Source: Capsicum annuum | Lineage: Eukaryota > Streptophyta > Magnoliopsida > Solanales > Solanaceae | Assembly: GCF_002878395.1 (NCBI RefSeq) | Contig: NC_061115.1 | Coordinates: 213,917,268-213,981,267, forward strand | DNA length: 64,000 nt | Reading direction: 5' to 3' | In this document: positions 11,700-24,419 of the stretch, piece by piece | Layout: each line of letters begins with the position of its first letter | How positions within the stretch are numbered: the stretch's first letter is position 1 | Notes under the pieces: generated by a model | The model's database searches: none | What the model was told of the DNA's origin: nothing | Seen by the model: the letters and a program-made list of their open reading frames with translations, nothing else | Made by a program: the position numbers and the translations under genes

Positions 11700-13015
11700 T
11701 ATATAAAATTATATTTTTAAATAAAATATAAATAATTATATTCGATCCTCGCATATTTTCTGACTAATTCTACAGGAAAAAGAGTTCAAGAAGAATACAA
11801 AAGAACAAATAAAGAAATAAAAGAATTCCACGGGTGTAACCACAAAAGTTTGCTCACACTCGTCAAGTGAAGGAAACAAGTGAAGGTTTTAAGAAGAAGT
11901 TACAATTGACCGTCTGCTTGCTCACACCCATCAAGTGAAGGAAACAAGTGAACGTTTTGAGAAGAGTTATAAGTTGATTGTGATAACGACCACTTCAAAG
12001 AATGCAGTCGTTGGTTCAACATTATAATTTTCTATAAATAGAGGTATTTCTTTGATCATTAAGCATCCAAAAATTAGCAAAAACAAAGTGTTGGTCTCTT
12101 GTAATAAATATTTCTTCAAATCTTTTCCATATCTAGTTTCTTAAATTTAAGTTTTTTTTTCTACTTACATAATGGAGTGATCTCTTTGTGTTGGAGCGTT
12201 GAAGAAACTTGGTATAGTATTATAATATAAATCTTATTTTAGTTCTTTCAAGACTTGATTTTATTTAAAAGCTAAATACTTAGTGTTGAAATTCTTGTAC
12301 TAGAAATTAGCGTTACTTGATAGTTTGTATTATAGTTATAGTTATATTAAGTTGTGCTTCCCACAAGGAAGAAAACTAAATATACTATAAGTATTTTATA
12401 AAATATAAGTAATAATAATTTTTAGTCACTTGTTATTTCAAATCTTTGGAATTGCTTCTTTTGATCCTTATCCTCACGGAAGGATTACTTTGAACTATTT
12501 CTTAGATTTAAATAATCTCTCTCTTATTTGTCTCAATTCGTATCCTCGCGGAGGGATTGACTCAAGTAAGATTGTTGATTTGAGGGGTCTTTAGCTTATT
12601 TCTTTCAATATATATCCTCGTGGAGAGATTGTCTCAAGTAAGTTTATTGATTTAAAGATTACTCGGAAGGGATCTTTATTCCTCATAAACACATAAAACA
12701 AGTCTAGAAAGTTATTCTACAATTTTGTAGAAATTATTAAAATAATAATTTTATTATAATAAACATATCAAGTGAATTCAACAACCCCAATTCCCTCTCC
12801 AAGATAATCTTTTAAGCACAATTTCTTCACATATTTTATTTTCAAATGTAAGAAATTACTCTCTTTTCATCAATTTGATTCTCGAATAGTAGTCAAAATA
12901 CTATAAGTTTGTAGCATGGATTTTCCAATCTCTGTGGGACGATATCTTAAACTATATTAGAATTTGACAGAGTACGAGTAACAAAATCTTATACAATTTG
13001 GACTCATCAGAAGAC
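11700..13015 (+). mobile_element. LTR-like element, probable solo LTR or TRIM
   Basis: Promoter-like TTCTATAAATAGAGG at about 12041 is followed by a long T-rich leader. The end of the block (CTGTGGGACGATATCTTAA near 12931, then GGACTCATCA at about 13010) resembles the U5 end of plant LTR retrotransposons. Three copies of a 20-bp motif of the type TATCCTCGCGGAGGGATTG lie at about 12466, 12541 and 12610. No TSD or PBS was identified, so both ends are approximate. Confidence 0.45.
11853..11982 (+). repeat. Tandem duplication, about 66 bp x 2
   Basis: Two adjacent copies start GCTCACAC(T/C)C and share TCAAGTGAAGGAAACAAGTG. They lie just upstream of the TATA-like box at 12041, as enhancer-type repeats do in LTR U3 regions; function is inferred. 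Confidence 0.75.
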
Positions 13016-14279
13016 TCAAAACAAACAAAATAGCAGGAAGCACCCTCTAAAATCACCTTCCTAAATAGTCGTTGTCCAAACTCATTCGCGACAAGTATTA
13101 AACTTGAAGTTAGAAGATAATTTCAGCAATCTCAAACAAAATTTGGACTGAGGCAATGTTTATCGATTAGTCTTATCGTAAGTACCCAGAGTCAAGAACA
13201 ATTATAAAGATTTTTTGTTTGAGAATATGCAGAAACTTCTTAACTGATGTAGACTTGGATGTTCATTCTAATATGCCAAAATCGAATGAAAAATATATGC
13301 AACAAAGTCTAATGAAAAATCACTGAAATAGGTACCCAAGAAAATAATGGATCCATTATGTTCAAACACTTTAGGAGGAGAGCATAGGAATTCTTTTGAC
13401 TATTTTTTATCATATTTTTCAGGTTCAATAATCATAACACATTTCGAAAGACTAACCGTGACAAAGAAGCAACTAACACAACAGAAGAGGTATTATTAAG
13501 ATAGTCTCAGAAGATGATAAACAGATCCTCTGCAACAAGAGTCAAGGGAATCTTATTCTTATCAGAGATTAGAATAAGGCTTAAGAAGAACACTAGATTC
13601 CATTACCCTTTTGCAAAAACTGTAGGTATGTTCTAGCAATAAAGACTGCAAACTTTTTAAATGATTCAACAGTTCCACTGGGTAGTGAGAAATAGAGACA
13701 TCTATTTAACTTCAGGTCAGAAATAAAATGTAAGAAGAACGAACCCAAAGGAAATGAAAAATTTAAACAATAATAACTATGAAGATTGCTATCCACAAGG
13801 TGATTAACAAATGATTGATGCGTGGCGTGAGTCTAGATGAATTAGTCGAGGTGCATGCATGTAGACACAACACATGTCTATAAAAAAGAAAAAGAAAATT
13901 ACAACATAAAGGAACTATATATGATAAGTATTGGATGACATCCATACCTTGATTTAACTAATCAAATGCTCAGCACACAACAAAAATGGGAGACTTTCTA
14001 TTATCAGTGTATATTAATTTTGCACATCCTTCGCCAAATTTCTGACTCCATTAATTAGCTCATTCTAAGTAGTCACCAAACACCTTGCACTTTAAAGTAC
14101 TGTAAGAATAAAAAGACATCTCCATCTAGGTAAACTACAATCAGCAGAAATGAAAAATCAACAAGTTTCAACATCCAAACCATCTATAGAAACAAATCTC
14201 CAACTTTTTTACAAGTCATATAGAAATAAAATGCATCTCAAGACATACTAATTGAGAAACTTAGCATAAAAGGGCAAAC
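13016..14279. other. Unassigned intergenic DNA, probably intron of the kinase fragment
   Basis: No further kinase exon found. It begins, on the minus strand, directly after a 5' splice site (GTTTGCC at 14279) of the kinase exon, so it is plausibly former intron. Minus-strand open frames at 13593-13945 have no recognisable motif. Confidence 0.4.
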
Positions 14280-14426
14280 CTTTGATTTTGGAATAACTTT
14301 TACAGCTACGTCATGCCCGTTCAAGCTCCCTTTTCTCCCGTTAGCTGCAGAAATCTAACCAAAATGCCCTCTTCCCACTTCTTCTTTAAGCTCATAGTGG
14401 CTATCAAAATTCTTCGAGTACCCAAA
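14280..14426 (-). pseudogene. CDPK-related protein kinase (CRK-type) exon fragment, cut by an LTR
   Basis: 49 codons on the minus strand give the start of a Ser/Thr kinase domain: FGYSKNFDSHYELKEEVG, the glycine loop VGRGHFG, a stop, then GHDVAVKVIPKSK with the VAVK lysine. The order and wording are those of plant CDPK-related kinases. The exon ends at AAG with GTTTGCC following, a good donor site. One TAG sits where Tyr is expected after GRGHFG. The 5' side stops exactly at the terminus of the long LTR-like element at 14427. No catalytic loop or DFG exon was found. Confidence 0.82.
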
Positions 14427-16860
14427 TGTCACACCCCATACTATATGAGGTGGACAACAACTATAGGAACACATACTATAAAAACAAACTAGATAAGAAA
14501 ATGAACCACTAAATAAATGGAATCACCGATAAAAAGCTATAGATACAATACCAACCAATTAGCCAAATCGATACAGATGAAATGTGAACCTATGAATACA
14601 TATGACAGCTTTACAATGTCTACAAAGCCTCTAATGGAATCCATGACTGTAAAACCATCAAAATATATATGATAAAGACTCAGCAAGGCCCCGAATCAAC
14701 TTGGAGCTCACCAACAGCCGTTGAGTATCCTGTGTTCTATTGGGGAGATCTACTCGCTAAAAATCTGTGCCTGCAACATAGAACGCTGGTCCCCCATGGG
14801 AGACGTCAGTACGAAGTAATGTAATAAATATGTAAGGCATGAGATAACCACAAGTGAAATAAGAAATTAATGAAACTCAGGGTCAATATATATAAACATA
14901 TAGATAAGGATGAATGAACCACCTTTACTTACACTTGTGGAAGACTGTACATTACATGCTTTGCTTTACTTTACTCTTCTTTGCTTTATAATATTTGTAA
15001 GCCATGTGATACATATGGCCAGCTGATCAGTGGTAAAAGAGGATGACCTATGCTAGGTATTATACCCCTAGGATACGTTCCTCATCAATACACAAATCGG
15101 GATTGAACCATGCTAGGCTTTCCTTTCACCCCTGGGAAACTACCCGATAATGGGATCGACCCATGCTAGGTGTTCGTTCTGCCCCTGGAATACCTCCCAT
15201 AAATCAATAAATTGAGATCGGCCCATGCTAGGCTCTCGCCCCTGAGCTACCACTTACACATAAGTATATTTACTTTACATCACTTCTTTAATCTTTTAGG
15301 TTGTTATTTTTGTGGTCATAACATTATTGAGTTTTATAGCTATGAACCAATAGAAGAAGGCATATGATCGAAACAAGAACAATGATATAGGAAATAAGGG
15401 TAATACTTTGGAACTTATATGACACCATGAGCCTCACTGGGCATAAAACATATTCACTAATAACCCAAGAAGGCATGTGATAAGCGAGGAGATGATGACC
15501 TGTAACAAATAAGCTACTAAGGTGTATAACATGTAAGGAAGTGACATTACATAGCATATATGGGTTGTGGGAGATTCTAGTGATCTTACCTAGCAAATAG
15601 CAATTGGGGCAGATTCAAGTGTAGAAATTTAGACGTTTGAAATGGGGGAATATGTGCATACCAAGTTGAGATACGTTACTCCACGATTAAAGAGGTTTGG
15701 ACTGTACAATAAATACTTACTAGGTAATAACAAATAGAAGGGTACATGAGAATGGGTACTATTGAAGCATGTGGGCAGATTCTAATTAGGAACAAATGTA
15801 TATCCCATATAAGGACATATAAACTATCTACTAAATAGGTAAAGACTCTATAAGGTCACATTATGCCCAGACACGATGGGAATGATATTCGAAAACAGAA
15901 CATGTGTAGCCAAAAGAAGTATACAATCAATTAAAGCAATTTTGGACAGATTGTAATCCAGCACGTGACACTCTTTAACTTGTATAATCTTGGATCTTAT
16001 TGACTCATATAAGAGAAACATGTACTTTGACACACTTTTAGACCATGGGCAGTAAATAAAAGGTTGATTAACTGTAGTGGGATTGGTACACCATCACAAT
16101 GTATCTTTTAACATGAAAGATCATCTACGAAGCTCACTTTATTGGTACACGAGTATATGATACCATGCCAAAGAATATGAACTAGAATAGCCTTACATAC
16201 CTCGTTGTGCAACCTGATTATTATAATAAATTAGACTTCTTTCCTTTAAGGTGTTAATCTACAATATAAGCATATAATAGAGATAATATTAGCAACTAAT
16301 CACAATGTAACCCTTGTAAAATAGTAGCTAAACACTTGACGGGCAGTAAGACTATTCAGCCACTCAAACACTTGGTGTATTACCACACCCTCCTTCTATA
16401 CTTTAATACAACTCCACTTCACTATTCCAACAACACCTATAGACATCACCTAAATAGTCCAAAAATCCTTCAACACTATATAAGATATTGAACTCACGAC
16501 TTCCGATCGCCTTTCCGTGAGTTCTTAACAACAACATATATAGAATCTTTCATCAAGGCCTATACAAACGGAGGGGTAAATTGGGGCGGTAACCTTACCT
16601 TTATTTCTGAAATTTATTTTCTTAAAGTGCACTCCATCAAGACGCTAAGTTTTCCTTCAAGTTGAACCAAATACTATTGGAAAATATCTTGGAGATTAAA
16701 GAGAAGTGGACTGCGAAGCTTGGCAAAAAGGGTTGTCCTATACTTCAAACAAAATAATAACTTGATTTCCATAACTTCCCATGATAGGATTAAATATAAA
16801 CCATAGTTATTTTCACTTACCTTGGCTGGAAATAAGGAGGGCTTCTTCAAGAACCCTATG
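14427..16860 (-). mobile_element. Long LTR-like element (chromovirus-type solo LTR), one end unresolved
   Basis: Starts TGTCACACCCC at 14427. It shares ordered landmarks with the solo LTR at 55770-58382: GAGCTCACCAA(C/A)AGC, a CCTGTGCCTGCA/CAGCAT box, GGGA(C/G)ACGTCAGTACGAA, and GATCGGCCCATG(C/A)TAGGC...CCCCTGG. The last motif is repeated about four times at 15040-15250. Read on the minus strand this is the arrangement of long LTRs of plant Ty3/gypsy elements. No GGGGTGTTACA end is present to the right, so that side is truncated or diverged. Confidence 0.65.
15015..15255. repeat. Degenerate tandem repeat within the long LTR
   Basis: Four variants of CCATGCTAGG...CCCCTGGGATAC occur about 55-75 bp apart (near 15050, 15105, 15160 and 15220). 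A single copy is found in the related LTR near 56490. Confidence 0.7.
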
Positions 16861-17042
16861 AGAGAAAAAAGACAGTTGTTTTAGGCTTGAGAGAAAAGAG
16901 AGAGTGAGCTAATTATAATCTGATTTTTTTGCAAGTAAGAATGAAGAGAAAATGAACTAATTGAACCTTATAAATCCTTCCACTTGACCGCCTCTTTTTT
17001 GCTCATTTCCAGCCACATATTGGTCAAAATTAGTCAAAGTAG

Positions 17043-17100
17043 GTGATGCACCTACTTGGATATTAAGTTGCTAAAAAAGTCCAAGTAGGTGATGCACCTT
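17043..17100. repeat. Short direct duplication
   Basis: AGTAGGTGATGCACCTACTTGG (near 17038) and AAGTAGGTGATGCACCTTC (near 17083) lie 45 bp apart. Their core is also a near-palindrome (AGGTGATGCACCT). Confidence 0.7.
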
Positions 17101-17450
17101 CTTGGTTTATTTCTAATTGGATCACACCATATTGGGCCTTAAATAGAATAGGTATTGGGTTGGACATTTGGGCCTTAAATAGATGTATAAATAACATAAA
17201 TATCAACCTTTTAAAAGTAATTACACTCTCTCCCATTTTTTTAATTACTTTACTCTCTCTCCCTATTAATATACATAACATAGCCGACATATACATAGCA
17301 TTCTATGTATATATGGGATTTTTGTAATATGTTTAGGGAGTTGGGATTTTTTGTAATATTGAAAACATAAGTTGTGTATTTGTGTAATTTTTTGAATTTA
17401 TTTTCATATATAAACATTTGAACTTTAATAAATTATTCCCTATAATTTTT

Positions 17451-17700
17451 ACTCCCTTCTTCTCAATTGATATGAAATATTTTAAATGAATTCATTTTAA
17501 ATATATCAAAAGACTTTTAAAATTTATGGTATAAATAATTATTTACATGTATGTGGCTATAAATTATTTTTTGGGGGGTAAAATAGTCATTTTATAGTTA
17601 TTTATACTTAATATATAAATTTGTCATTCTTTTGGTGACTTACTAAAAGGAAAATTATGTCATGTAAATCGAAATAAAGATAGTTCAATATTATATGTGA
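17451..17700. mobile_element. Stowaway-like MITE, degenerate
   Basis: TTACTCCCTTCTTCTCAATT near 17450 is the usual left end of plant Tc1/mariner-derived Stowaway MITEs. The AT-rich body ends near AAATCGAAATAAAG, a weak complement of the start. The right boundary is uncertain. Confidence 0.4.
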
Positions 17701-18214
17701 AAATTTAATTTTATATAAAAAAAATAAAAAAATTGAATTTCTGAGTATGTCGGATGAAGGTACTCCACATGTGCAGATTTATTCAAACAAAATTATACAA
17801 TTCATGTTTAAATACTTTTTGATAAAAATATTGATTTTGAAAATTTTGCTTTTAGAGTACGTCTACAATTATTGAGATACATCTTCTCATTGAGTTATTC
17901 ATCCAAAAAGTATAAACTATTTATAATGTTTGCAAAAAATAAAAATATTAAAAATTAATATTGTATATCATACGAAATGTTACTATACATTAAGAATGAG
18001 ACAAAATAAAATTGAGAATAAAATATTATAGATAATTGATTTTAAAAACTGATAAGTAAATAATAATGTGATTATCTTTCTATCATTTGCACATCGATAA
18101 TTTATGAAAAGAGGGGGCTTATTGAGAAATAATGTCATGTTTGAAATTCTTTTTAATGCAATATGATGCAATATGTTTAAACGAGATATTCCTATATGAA
18201 AATATTAAAAATAA

Positions 18215-18542
18215 TAGAGAAAATATCCTATTTCACCTTTGAATTATACTCAAAATGGCTGAGACAAACCTCAACTTAACGGGGGTCCTATTACCCCTGA
18301 ACTAATTAAAAGTGTAATTTTGACACCCTTAGTGCCTACATGGCACATACATGGCACACACATGTGCCTACGTGGACCCTTTAGTGTGTTGTGCTACGTA
18401 TGTACCACGTATGTGCGACATAGGCACTAAGGGTGTCAAAATTACATTTTTAATTAGTTCAGGGGGTAATAAGACCCCTTTAAGTTGAGGTGTGTCTCAG
18501 TCGTTTTGGGTATAGTTCAAGAGTCAAATAGAGCATTATTTC
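18215..18542. mobile_element. Long-TIR foldback MITE, copy 1
   Basis: Almost the whole element is one inverted repeat: CTCAACTTAACGGGGGTCC...GAACTAATTAAAAGTG on the left returns as its complement on the right. A GC-richer centre carries variants of GTGCCACGTATGTGCC. The outer ends read GAGAAAATATCCTATTTCACC and complement. A second copy lies at 25244. Confidence 0.85.
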
Positions 18543-18559
18543 AAATAATATTTTAATAA

Positions 18560-18590
18560 TATTCACGCATCACGCGGGTACGTATACTAG
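18560..18590 (+). mobile_element. Possible Helitron 3' terminus
   Basis: CACGCGGGTACGTATACTAG followed by T at 18591 fits the Helitron CTRR-T rule. Only a weak hairpin is visible, and the matching 5' end was not located. Confidence 0.3.
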
Positions 18591-18913
18591 TATAGCTAGA
18601 AAATCAAAGTATATTGTGGAACAATTTTTCTAATTACATTGCCTTTCTCTAATTACATCGGACCATTTTTGTTTTTGTAATTCCTTGTTGTAGCTAGTAA
18701 ATTTTTTGGATTTAAAAAAAAAAAAAAAGCTATATTTTTGTAAATTAATTACTTTATTATATACTTAAAACTATCCCCATCTTTTATCAGGATAATTTTT
18801 ATTAATTGGGACTAGCTAAAGTGATCTTTTTAGCAGCTAAAATTTAATTTTCATCAATAATCTATAATCTTTATCTATATGTATATCTATAATCTATCTA
18901 TCTATAATCTATA

Positions 18914-19170
18914 TCTATAATATATTAAAAATGTGAGGACCATAGAAATGTTTGTTTGAATTTTTCGCCCTTCATTAAAAGTTTTTGTTTTAGAAAAAAT
19001 CCTTTTTTCACTATTTTTTCTACAATTTAAGAGTTGAAAAGTAATTAAATATATTTATAGTAAAACTTTTTATTATTAGAAATGATTAGAATTAATGACA
19101 ACTAATATTTTTTGTATAAGTTTAAAAATTCTAAATAAACTAAATTTGATTTTAAGAAGATTTGAAAAAT
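18914..19170 (+). mobile_element. Helitron-like 5' fragment, interrupted by a related copy
   Basis: TCTATAATATATTAAAAATGTG..., then CCTTCATTAAAAGTTTTTG, parallels the start of the next copy at 19191. It is cut after about 250 bp where the next copy begins, consistent with nesting. Confidence 0.5.
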
Positions 19171-19190
19171 ATCTATATCTATATCTATAA

Positions 19191-20334
19191 TCTATAATAT
19201 ATTAAAAGTGTGAAGACCCTTATAAAAGTGATTTGAACTTTTTATCCTTCATTAAAAGTTTGTGCTTTAGATAAAATCTTCTTTTAACTATTTTTTCTTT
19301 AATTATTATATCATTATATTATAATATTTAAGATTATGAATTCCTATAATATATGATAAAAATATCTTTTGAAAAAATTTCCTTTGAAAAACACAAAAAC
19401 CAAAATTACTCTTTAACTTTCAAAAAGAATAAGTTATTTTAATTTTTTAAGAAAAAAACAAAACACGTTACTTTAAATTGAGGAAATATATATGGTAAAA
19501 AGGTTGTCTTTTGAAAAAATTTTCTTTAAAAACACACAAAAATAAAAAAATTACTCTAAACTTCCAAAAAAAAATAAGTTATTTTAATTTTTCAAGGAAA
19601 AAAATAAAACGCGTTACTTTAAGTTTTTGAGAAAAAAAAATTCAATTTCCTGAAGTTGTAGTATTAATTTGATACCATAAGTAATTTTTTTTCTTATCGC
19701 AACATAAAATAAAAATCTTTCATATTTAGATAACCCTTTTTTGTAGGAAAAGGTATTTGGATTTTTTTCCTACAATAATATAATAACATCAACAATGTAA
19801 AATTTATTGATAGAGACGTTCTAATAACTGCTTATTTAATGAGCTCTAACGGTGTCATCTACAATCACAAAAGGTTAGATTTAATCATATTGTTCTAATA
19901 TCTCAATTATCGTATTGTTTTGTTGTAATTTCTGTTATGTTCAGGTATATGTTGTAGTAATATTCTTGAATACTGTAGTTTCTATTCTGTTACTATTTGT
20001 TGTTTTTTCAAGTGATAGATTAACGTTTGGTCAGGCTTTAAGGATTTTTCTTAAGGTTTAATCGCATTATTATGATATCTTGATTATTATCATATTGTTT
20101 TGTTGAGTTTACATGCAGTGGTAGATGAATATTCATTCAGGTTTTGAGGAATTTTTATGTAAAGGTTAAAGTTTAATTAAATTATTTTGTTGTAATTTCT
20201 GATGTATTACTATCTATTATCTTAATTATTATCCGTGATGTGATAGTTCACATCGTAAGAGATAATCAAGGTATCAATACATCATATATGCCTTGACATG
20301 AAACACACGTGCAAAGCACGTACATTTGACTAGT
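19191..20334 (+). mobile_element. Non-autonomous Helitron
   Basis: The 5' end TCTATAATATATTAAAAGTG starts with TC. The 3' end has the hairpin ACGTGC-AAA-GCACGT at 20308-20322, then ACATTTGACTAG at 20323-20334 and a host T, as the Helitron hairpin-CTRR-T rule requires. No Rep/helicase is encoded. The exact 5' base is uncertain because of TCTATA repeats (19172-19191). Confidence 0.75.
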
Positions 20335-20584
20335 AGAAATAAATATAAAAGCGTTAGAATACCAAAAGTATCAAATTCTTAAACTTTTAAGTACGTAATA
20401 CGAACGTAATCAATGATTTTATAAAGATTCAAAATTAAAAATAAGAAAAAAATTTAAATATAGAAAAAAAAAATCATACCATGAACTCGTGAACTTTTAT
20501 AAATCCTAGCAAGAAAAGATAGTGAACCTTTTGTTGTTGATGATATGTGTGGATGATACTTGCAATAATAGCAATACTATCATT

Positions 20585-20776
20585 TTTTTTTTGGTTTCCC
20601 AAGGTATCCCCCTGCCCGACAGGCCAAGGACAAATCCTCCGCGGATCTGAGCTCCATTTAAGGGTTTGCCGCTGGCCAATTGGTTGTTGCATGCACAAGG
20701 CGGGAATCGAACCCCCGACACTTCCTTAAGCGACCTAGTGAGCTAACCACTAGGCCAACCAAGCTTGTTTAATAGA
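20585..20776 (-). mobile_element. tRNA-derived SINE with 12-bp target duplication
   Basis: On the minus strand: pol III A box TTGGCCTAGTGG (20758-20747), B box GGTTCGATTCCC (20713-20702), a GC-rich body and an A-tail (the T-run at 20583-20592 on plus). AATACTATCATT is present at 20573-20584 and again at 20777-20788, giving exact limits and a 192-bp insert. Small open frames here are by-products of its GC content. Confidence 0.93.
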
Positions 20777-20788
20777 AATACTATCATT

Positions 20789-23185
20789 GCAATACTACTT
20801 TTATTAGGAAGGCATACATGGCATATAATAAGAAGTTTCTTGCTATATCATATATAGAAAAAAACTTGCATTATCAACTAAAGTTGAGTCAAAATTATCG
20901 ATGATGTTGATGGGGAAAAAACATATATAGCAATTATTAGATAGGAAATTACAACTTATAGCATAACTTTCATTTTTTCAAGTTGTAGCAAATCTTATAA
21001 AAAATAAAAAATAAAAACATTTTTTTCTTTTTAAAAAAAGTAATTACTAAAAAGGAAAATAAAGATTTAATACAACTAATATGCAATAATCCTTCCTTAA
21101 AATAGTTATTCTTAATTATTGATATCAATCTACCCCAAATTCCTCTAACCGTTTTTCTTTTATCTTATTTTAATGCTTCCATTAAGAGTTTCCATCTTCA
21201 TACACTACCTTCTTTTTATATATCATTTAGTTATTCAAATCACAAACGCTTTAATGCACAAGCACGATCAATATGTTTCCATTTGATCAGTATGTCTCCA
21301 GGGGAGCACTACTTGATTTATAAGACTTTAACCCCCATCTCCTCAATTTGCTTGTGATTGAAGCGCAGTAAGAGTTGCATACCTATACATGAATATTGCA
21401 TTTTTATATTTTTTGGTGCTCATTATTTTTGTCTTTCTATGATTGTTGGTATGAACAAAGTTTAATTTTTGTATTTAAGCAGTTTTTTGCTCGGTATTAT
21501 GCTATTTAACAGTTGTTTTGTATTTCACATCGTTGAATGAATTGGATATCAATTAATTTTGTGTCAACCAGATTTACTGCAATTTTTCTTTACAAATTGT
21601 GATTGTTTTTTTCAGTATGAAAGATGATAGTGTTCATTAAATTTTAATTTAATACAAAAGTAGATGCGATAGAATCTTGATTCAAAGAGAGAAGCACATA
21701 GTGTATGCCTGTATGGAATGAGTATATAAATTGGTATCACCTAAATTTACTTTCGCAATCCATAAATATCAATTTATATATCTATTTCATACAAATATGA
21801 CATGTAAGAAAACATTTTATAAACTGATTTCATTCAATTTATAATCTTAAGTATATCTTCTCAATTGAATATCACGGTCACATTATACTCATTCCATATA
21901 AATACAACATGTAAGAAACTATTTTATAAACCTTGAATGTAATATTGATATTATACAGGTTTCATACATGAAATAATTCAAAAAATACAAGTTTGTATAC
22001 TTATTTCATACACTAAAATAAATAATAACGTATAATATTTGGTGAAAGTCGATTTCTATACCAACTTCTGCAATCATTATACTTATTTCATATGGATTTT
22101 ATACAGAATTCATACACAAAATAGTTTAATAAGTATATACAAGATAATTTTCACTATATTATTCTTATGAAAGATTACGATCTATATTTAAATCCTTATT
22201 TATGTTGTTACCAATACAAATTGATTGTTCAATATTTTTTCTCGAATATCCATTGATATATCTTTTATTGTTAGATACAATGATTATTTAATAAAGAAAT
22301 TGAAAAAACTCCTTATATCATATTATTTTTAAAGAACAAAAGGAAAAATAGAAGAAAGAGAATTTCTAATGAAGGAGAACAAATCGTTGGTTGAATAATG
22401 ATTTACAATGGAACAAATCGTTGGTTGAATATTCTAGGACTTCTACGCGAAGGAGTAGAATCGAATTTTGGTTTAGACATGATTCACAATGGAGAATGAA
22501 AAAAACAAATATATAAATTTTATGTTTTTCGGAAAGAAGACGAATATTATCTTAAACTCACTTTTTTCCAATGAAGAAGATGCATATTATATGAAAACAC
22601 CACTTTTTTTCAAAATACAAGGGAAGAATATGAATATTATATGAGTAAGTTAATAGAATCAGAATTTTCAATAAATTTTTGAAAGGCTGAGTATTAGAAT
22701 GGAGAAAGAGAATATATATTTACCATAATTATCAATACATAATTTAAGGGGAATATTGATTAGAACCCTATAAATATGGAACTGATTTTAAATTATATAA
22801 TTAAAAATGAATTTTGAAAATACAATTAAAATAATATATCTTTTAATAAGTTGCTATAACTTGTAACTAAACTGCTATTAATGCAATTATCTAAAAGTGT
22901 TGCTAAAATTTGTTATTTTAGATCTAATAATACTATAGGGGATAATTTTCTCATGTTGATGCTATCAAAGAGGAGCCCACCTGAACTCAATATAGTAGTC
23001 CCCTTAAAATTCTCAGTAACCGGACCACATGATTGTTCAACATGGGGATTAACTCTTGACAATTTGACTTGCCTGTTACCTTAAATAATGTATATAAACG
23101 ATGCTTTGGATGTCAAGAAACTTGCTTTACACTTACAATTCTAAATTAGCTGTTGTCTATCAAGAATAGATGATAATTTATTATT
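20789..23185. other. AT-rich DNA without recognised genes
   Basis: Recurrent TACTTATTTCATAC and CATACAAATATGACATGTAAG motifs lie at 21770-22150, on both strands and without a fixed period. A duplicated ACAAATCGTTGGTTGAATA occurs at 22380 and 22415. I see no coding exon or transposon terminus. Confidence 0.6.
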
Positions 23186-23694
23186 GAGATAATACATAAA
23201 TATGACCCTAAACTTGACACCAAATTATAACTTTGACCTTAAACTTTGACTGTGCACAAATATGACCTTTAACTATTCGGAGCTGCACAAATATGACCTC
23301 CGATCCTACGTGGCAAAATGCATGTTCAACACGCAAAACTGGGCGTCCAGATTAAAATCTAAGGGCATAATACATAAATTTGACCTTAAACTTTGATAGT
23401 GCACAAATATGACCTTTAACTATTCAAAACTGCACAAATATGATCTTTAAATGTCTTTTCACTATTATTTTTTTATTATTTTTGGCGCAAAAATTAAAAT
23501 GGCATCTAATTTCTTTTGTCATTACGAAAAGAGAGCATATTGAAGATTTATTAATTAGGTGGGTCAGTCTCATATGAAAAAATCATGCGGGTTTGTATAT
23601 ATATTATAAAGCAGAGGGTGAATTTAAGTTATATAATATATCTAAATATAATTTATTTAAATATTAAATTAAAGATGAAACTATACTAATAATA

Positions 23695-23820
23695 AGAAAA
23701 TTATAGTTTTAATAAAACGTTATTAAATTAACGTTATTAAGGATAGTAGTAGTAGTATATTAAATTAACGTTATTAAAATGTTATTAAATTAACGTTATC
23801 AAAACGTTATTAAATTAACG
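23695..23820. repeat. Short tandem repeat, unit about ATTAAATTAACGTT
   Basis: Five or more copies of TTATTAAATTAACGTTAT(T/C) variants, broken by a (TAG)n stretch near 23745. Confidence 0.75.
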
Positions 23821-23944
23821 CAAGGGCGGACCTACGTGGTTTCCATGAGGTTCACCCAAACTCCCTCGGTAAAAAAAATTACGTTGTATATATAAGGTAG
23901 AAAATCTATATTTATGTACGTATATTAATGTTGAACCACATGAA

Positions 23945-24064
23945 ACAAGGCGCTTAGATAGCCCAGTGGCGTTATTTGCTCTTCTTGGGCGCTTCCTTTA
24001 TCCTACTGCACAGGTTCGATCCCTAAATAAATAAATAAAATAATAATAATAATAACAATAAAAA
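23945..24064 (+). mobile_element. tRNA-like SINE fragment
   Basis: A box TAGCCCAGTGG (23959-23969) and B box GGTTCGATCCC (24013-24023), then a (TAAA)n/(TAA)n tail at 24024-24064. The A-B spacing of 54 bases suits a pol III internal promoter. No target duplication resolved; it lies inside the foldback element. Confidence 0.65.
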
Positions 24065-24419
24065 TGATGTCGTTTTAACAGAAAAAACAAAACTTTGACA
24101 ATGCACAAATATGACCTTTAATTATTCAAAACTGCACAAATATGACCTCCCTCCAAGTCAGCCCTTTTAATGACGTGGCATCGTGTGATTAGATTATCTT
24201 TCCACATAGGTGCGAGTGAAACTCATGCATGGGGGTTGCAAAATCGGAGGTCTTATTTGTTCAGATTTTGAATAGTTAAAGGTCCTATTTGCGCACTATC
24301 AACGTTTAAGGTCAAAGTTATAATTTGGTGTCAAGTTTATGGTCATATTTATGTATTGTCTCTTTATTATTTTAAACTTCAAGAACATATTAAAATAGCC
24401 TAAAAAGTCTTCTCAATCA

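Larger units (their letters stand above)
23186..24363. mobile_element. Large foldback element with nested insertions
   Basis: GAGATAATACATAAATATGACC on the left and its complement at 24342-24363 open inverted repeats of more than 100 bp (CTTGACACCAAATTATAAC, GACCTTTAACTATTC). Partial internal copies of the same sequence recur near 23370-23455 and 24085-24150, so insertion of the family into itself is likely. A SINE-like unit lies inside. Confidence 0.75.

Noticed and set aside
20474..20729. Three overlapping frames near 20.5-20.7 kb
   Set aside because: All fall in the GC-rich body of the SINE.
20702..20758. tRNA gene
   Set aside because: A and B boxes are present but there is no cloverleaf acceptor stem; the A-tail and 12-bp duplication make it a SINE.
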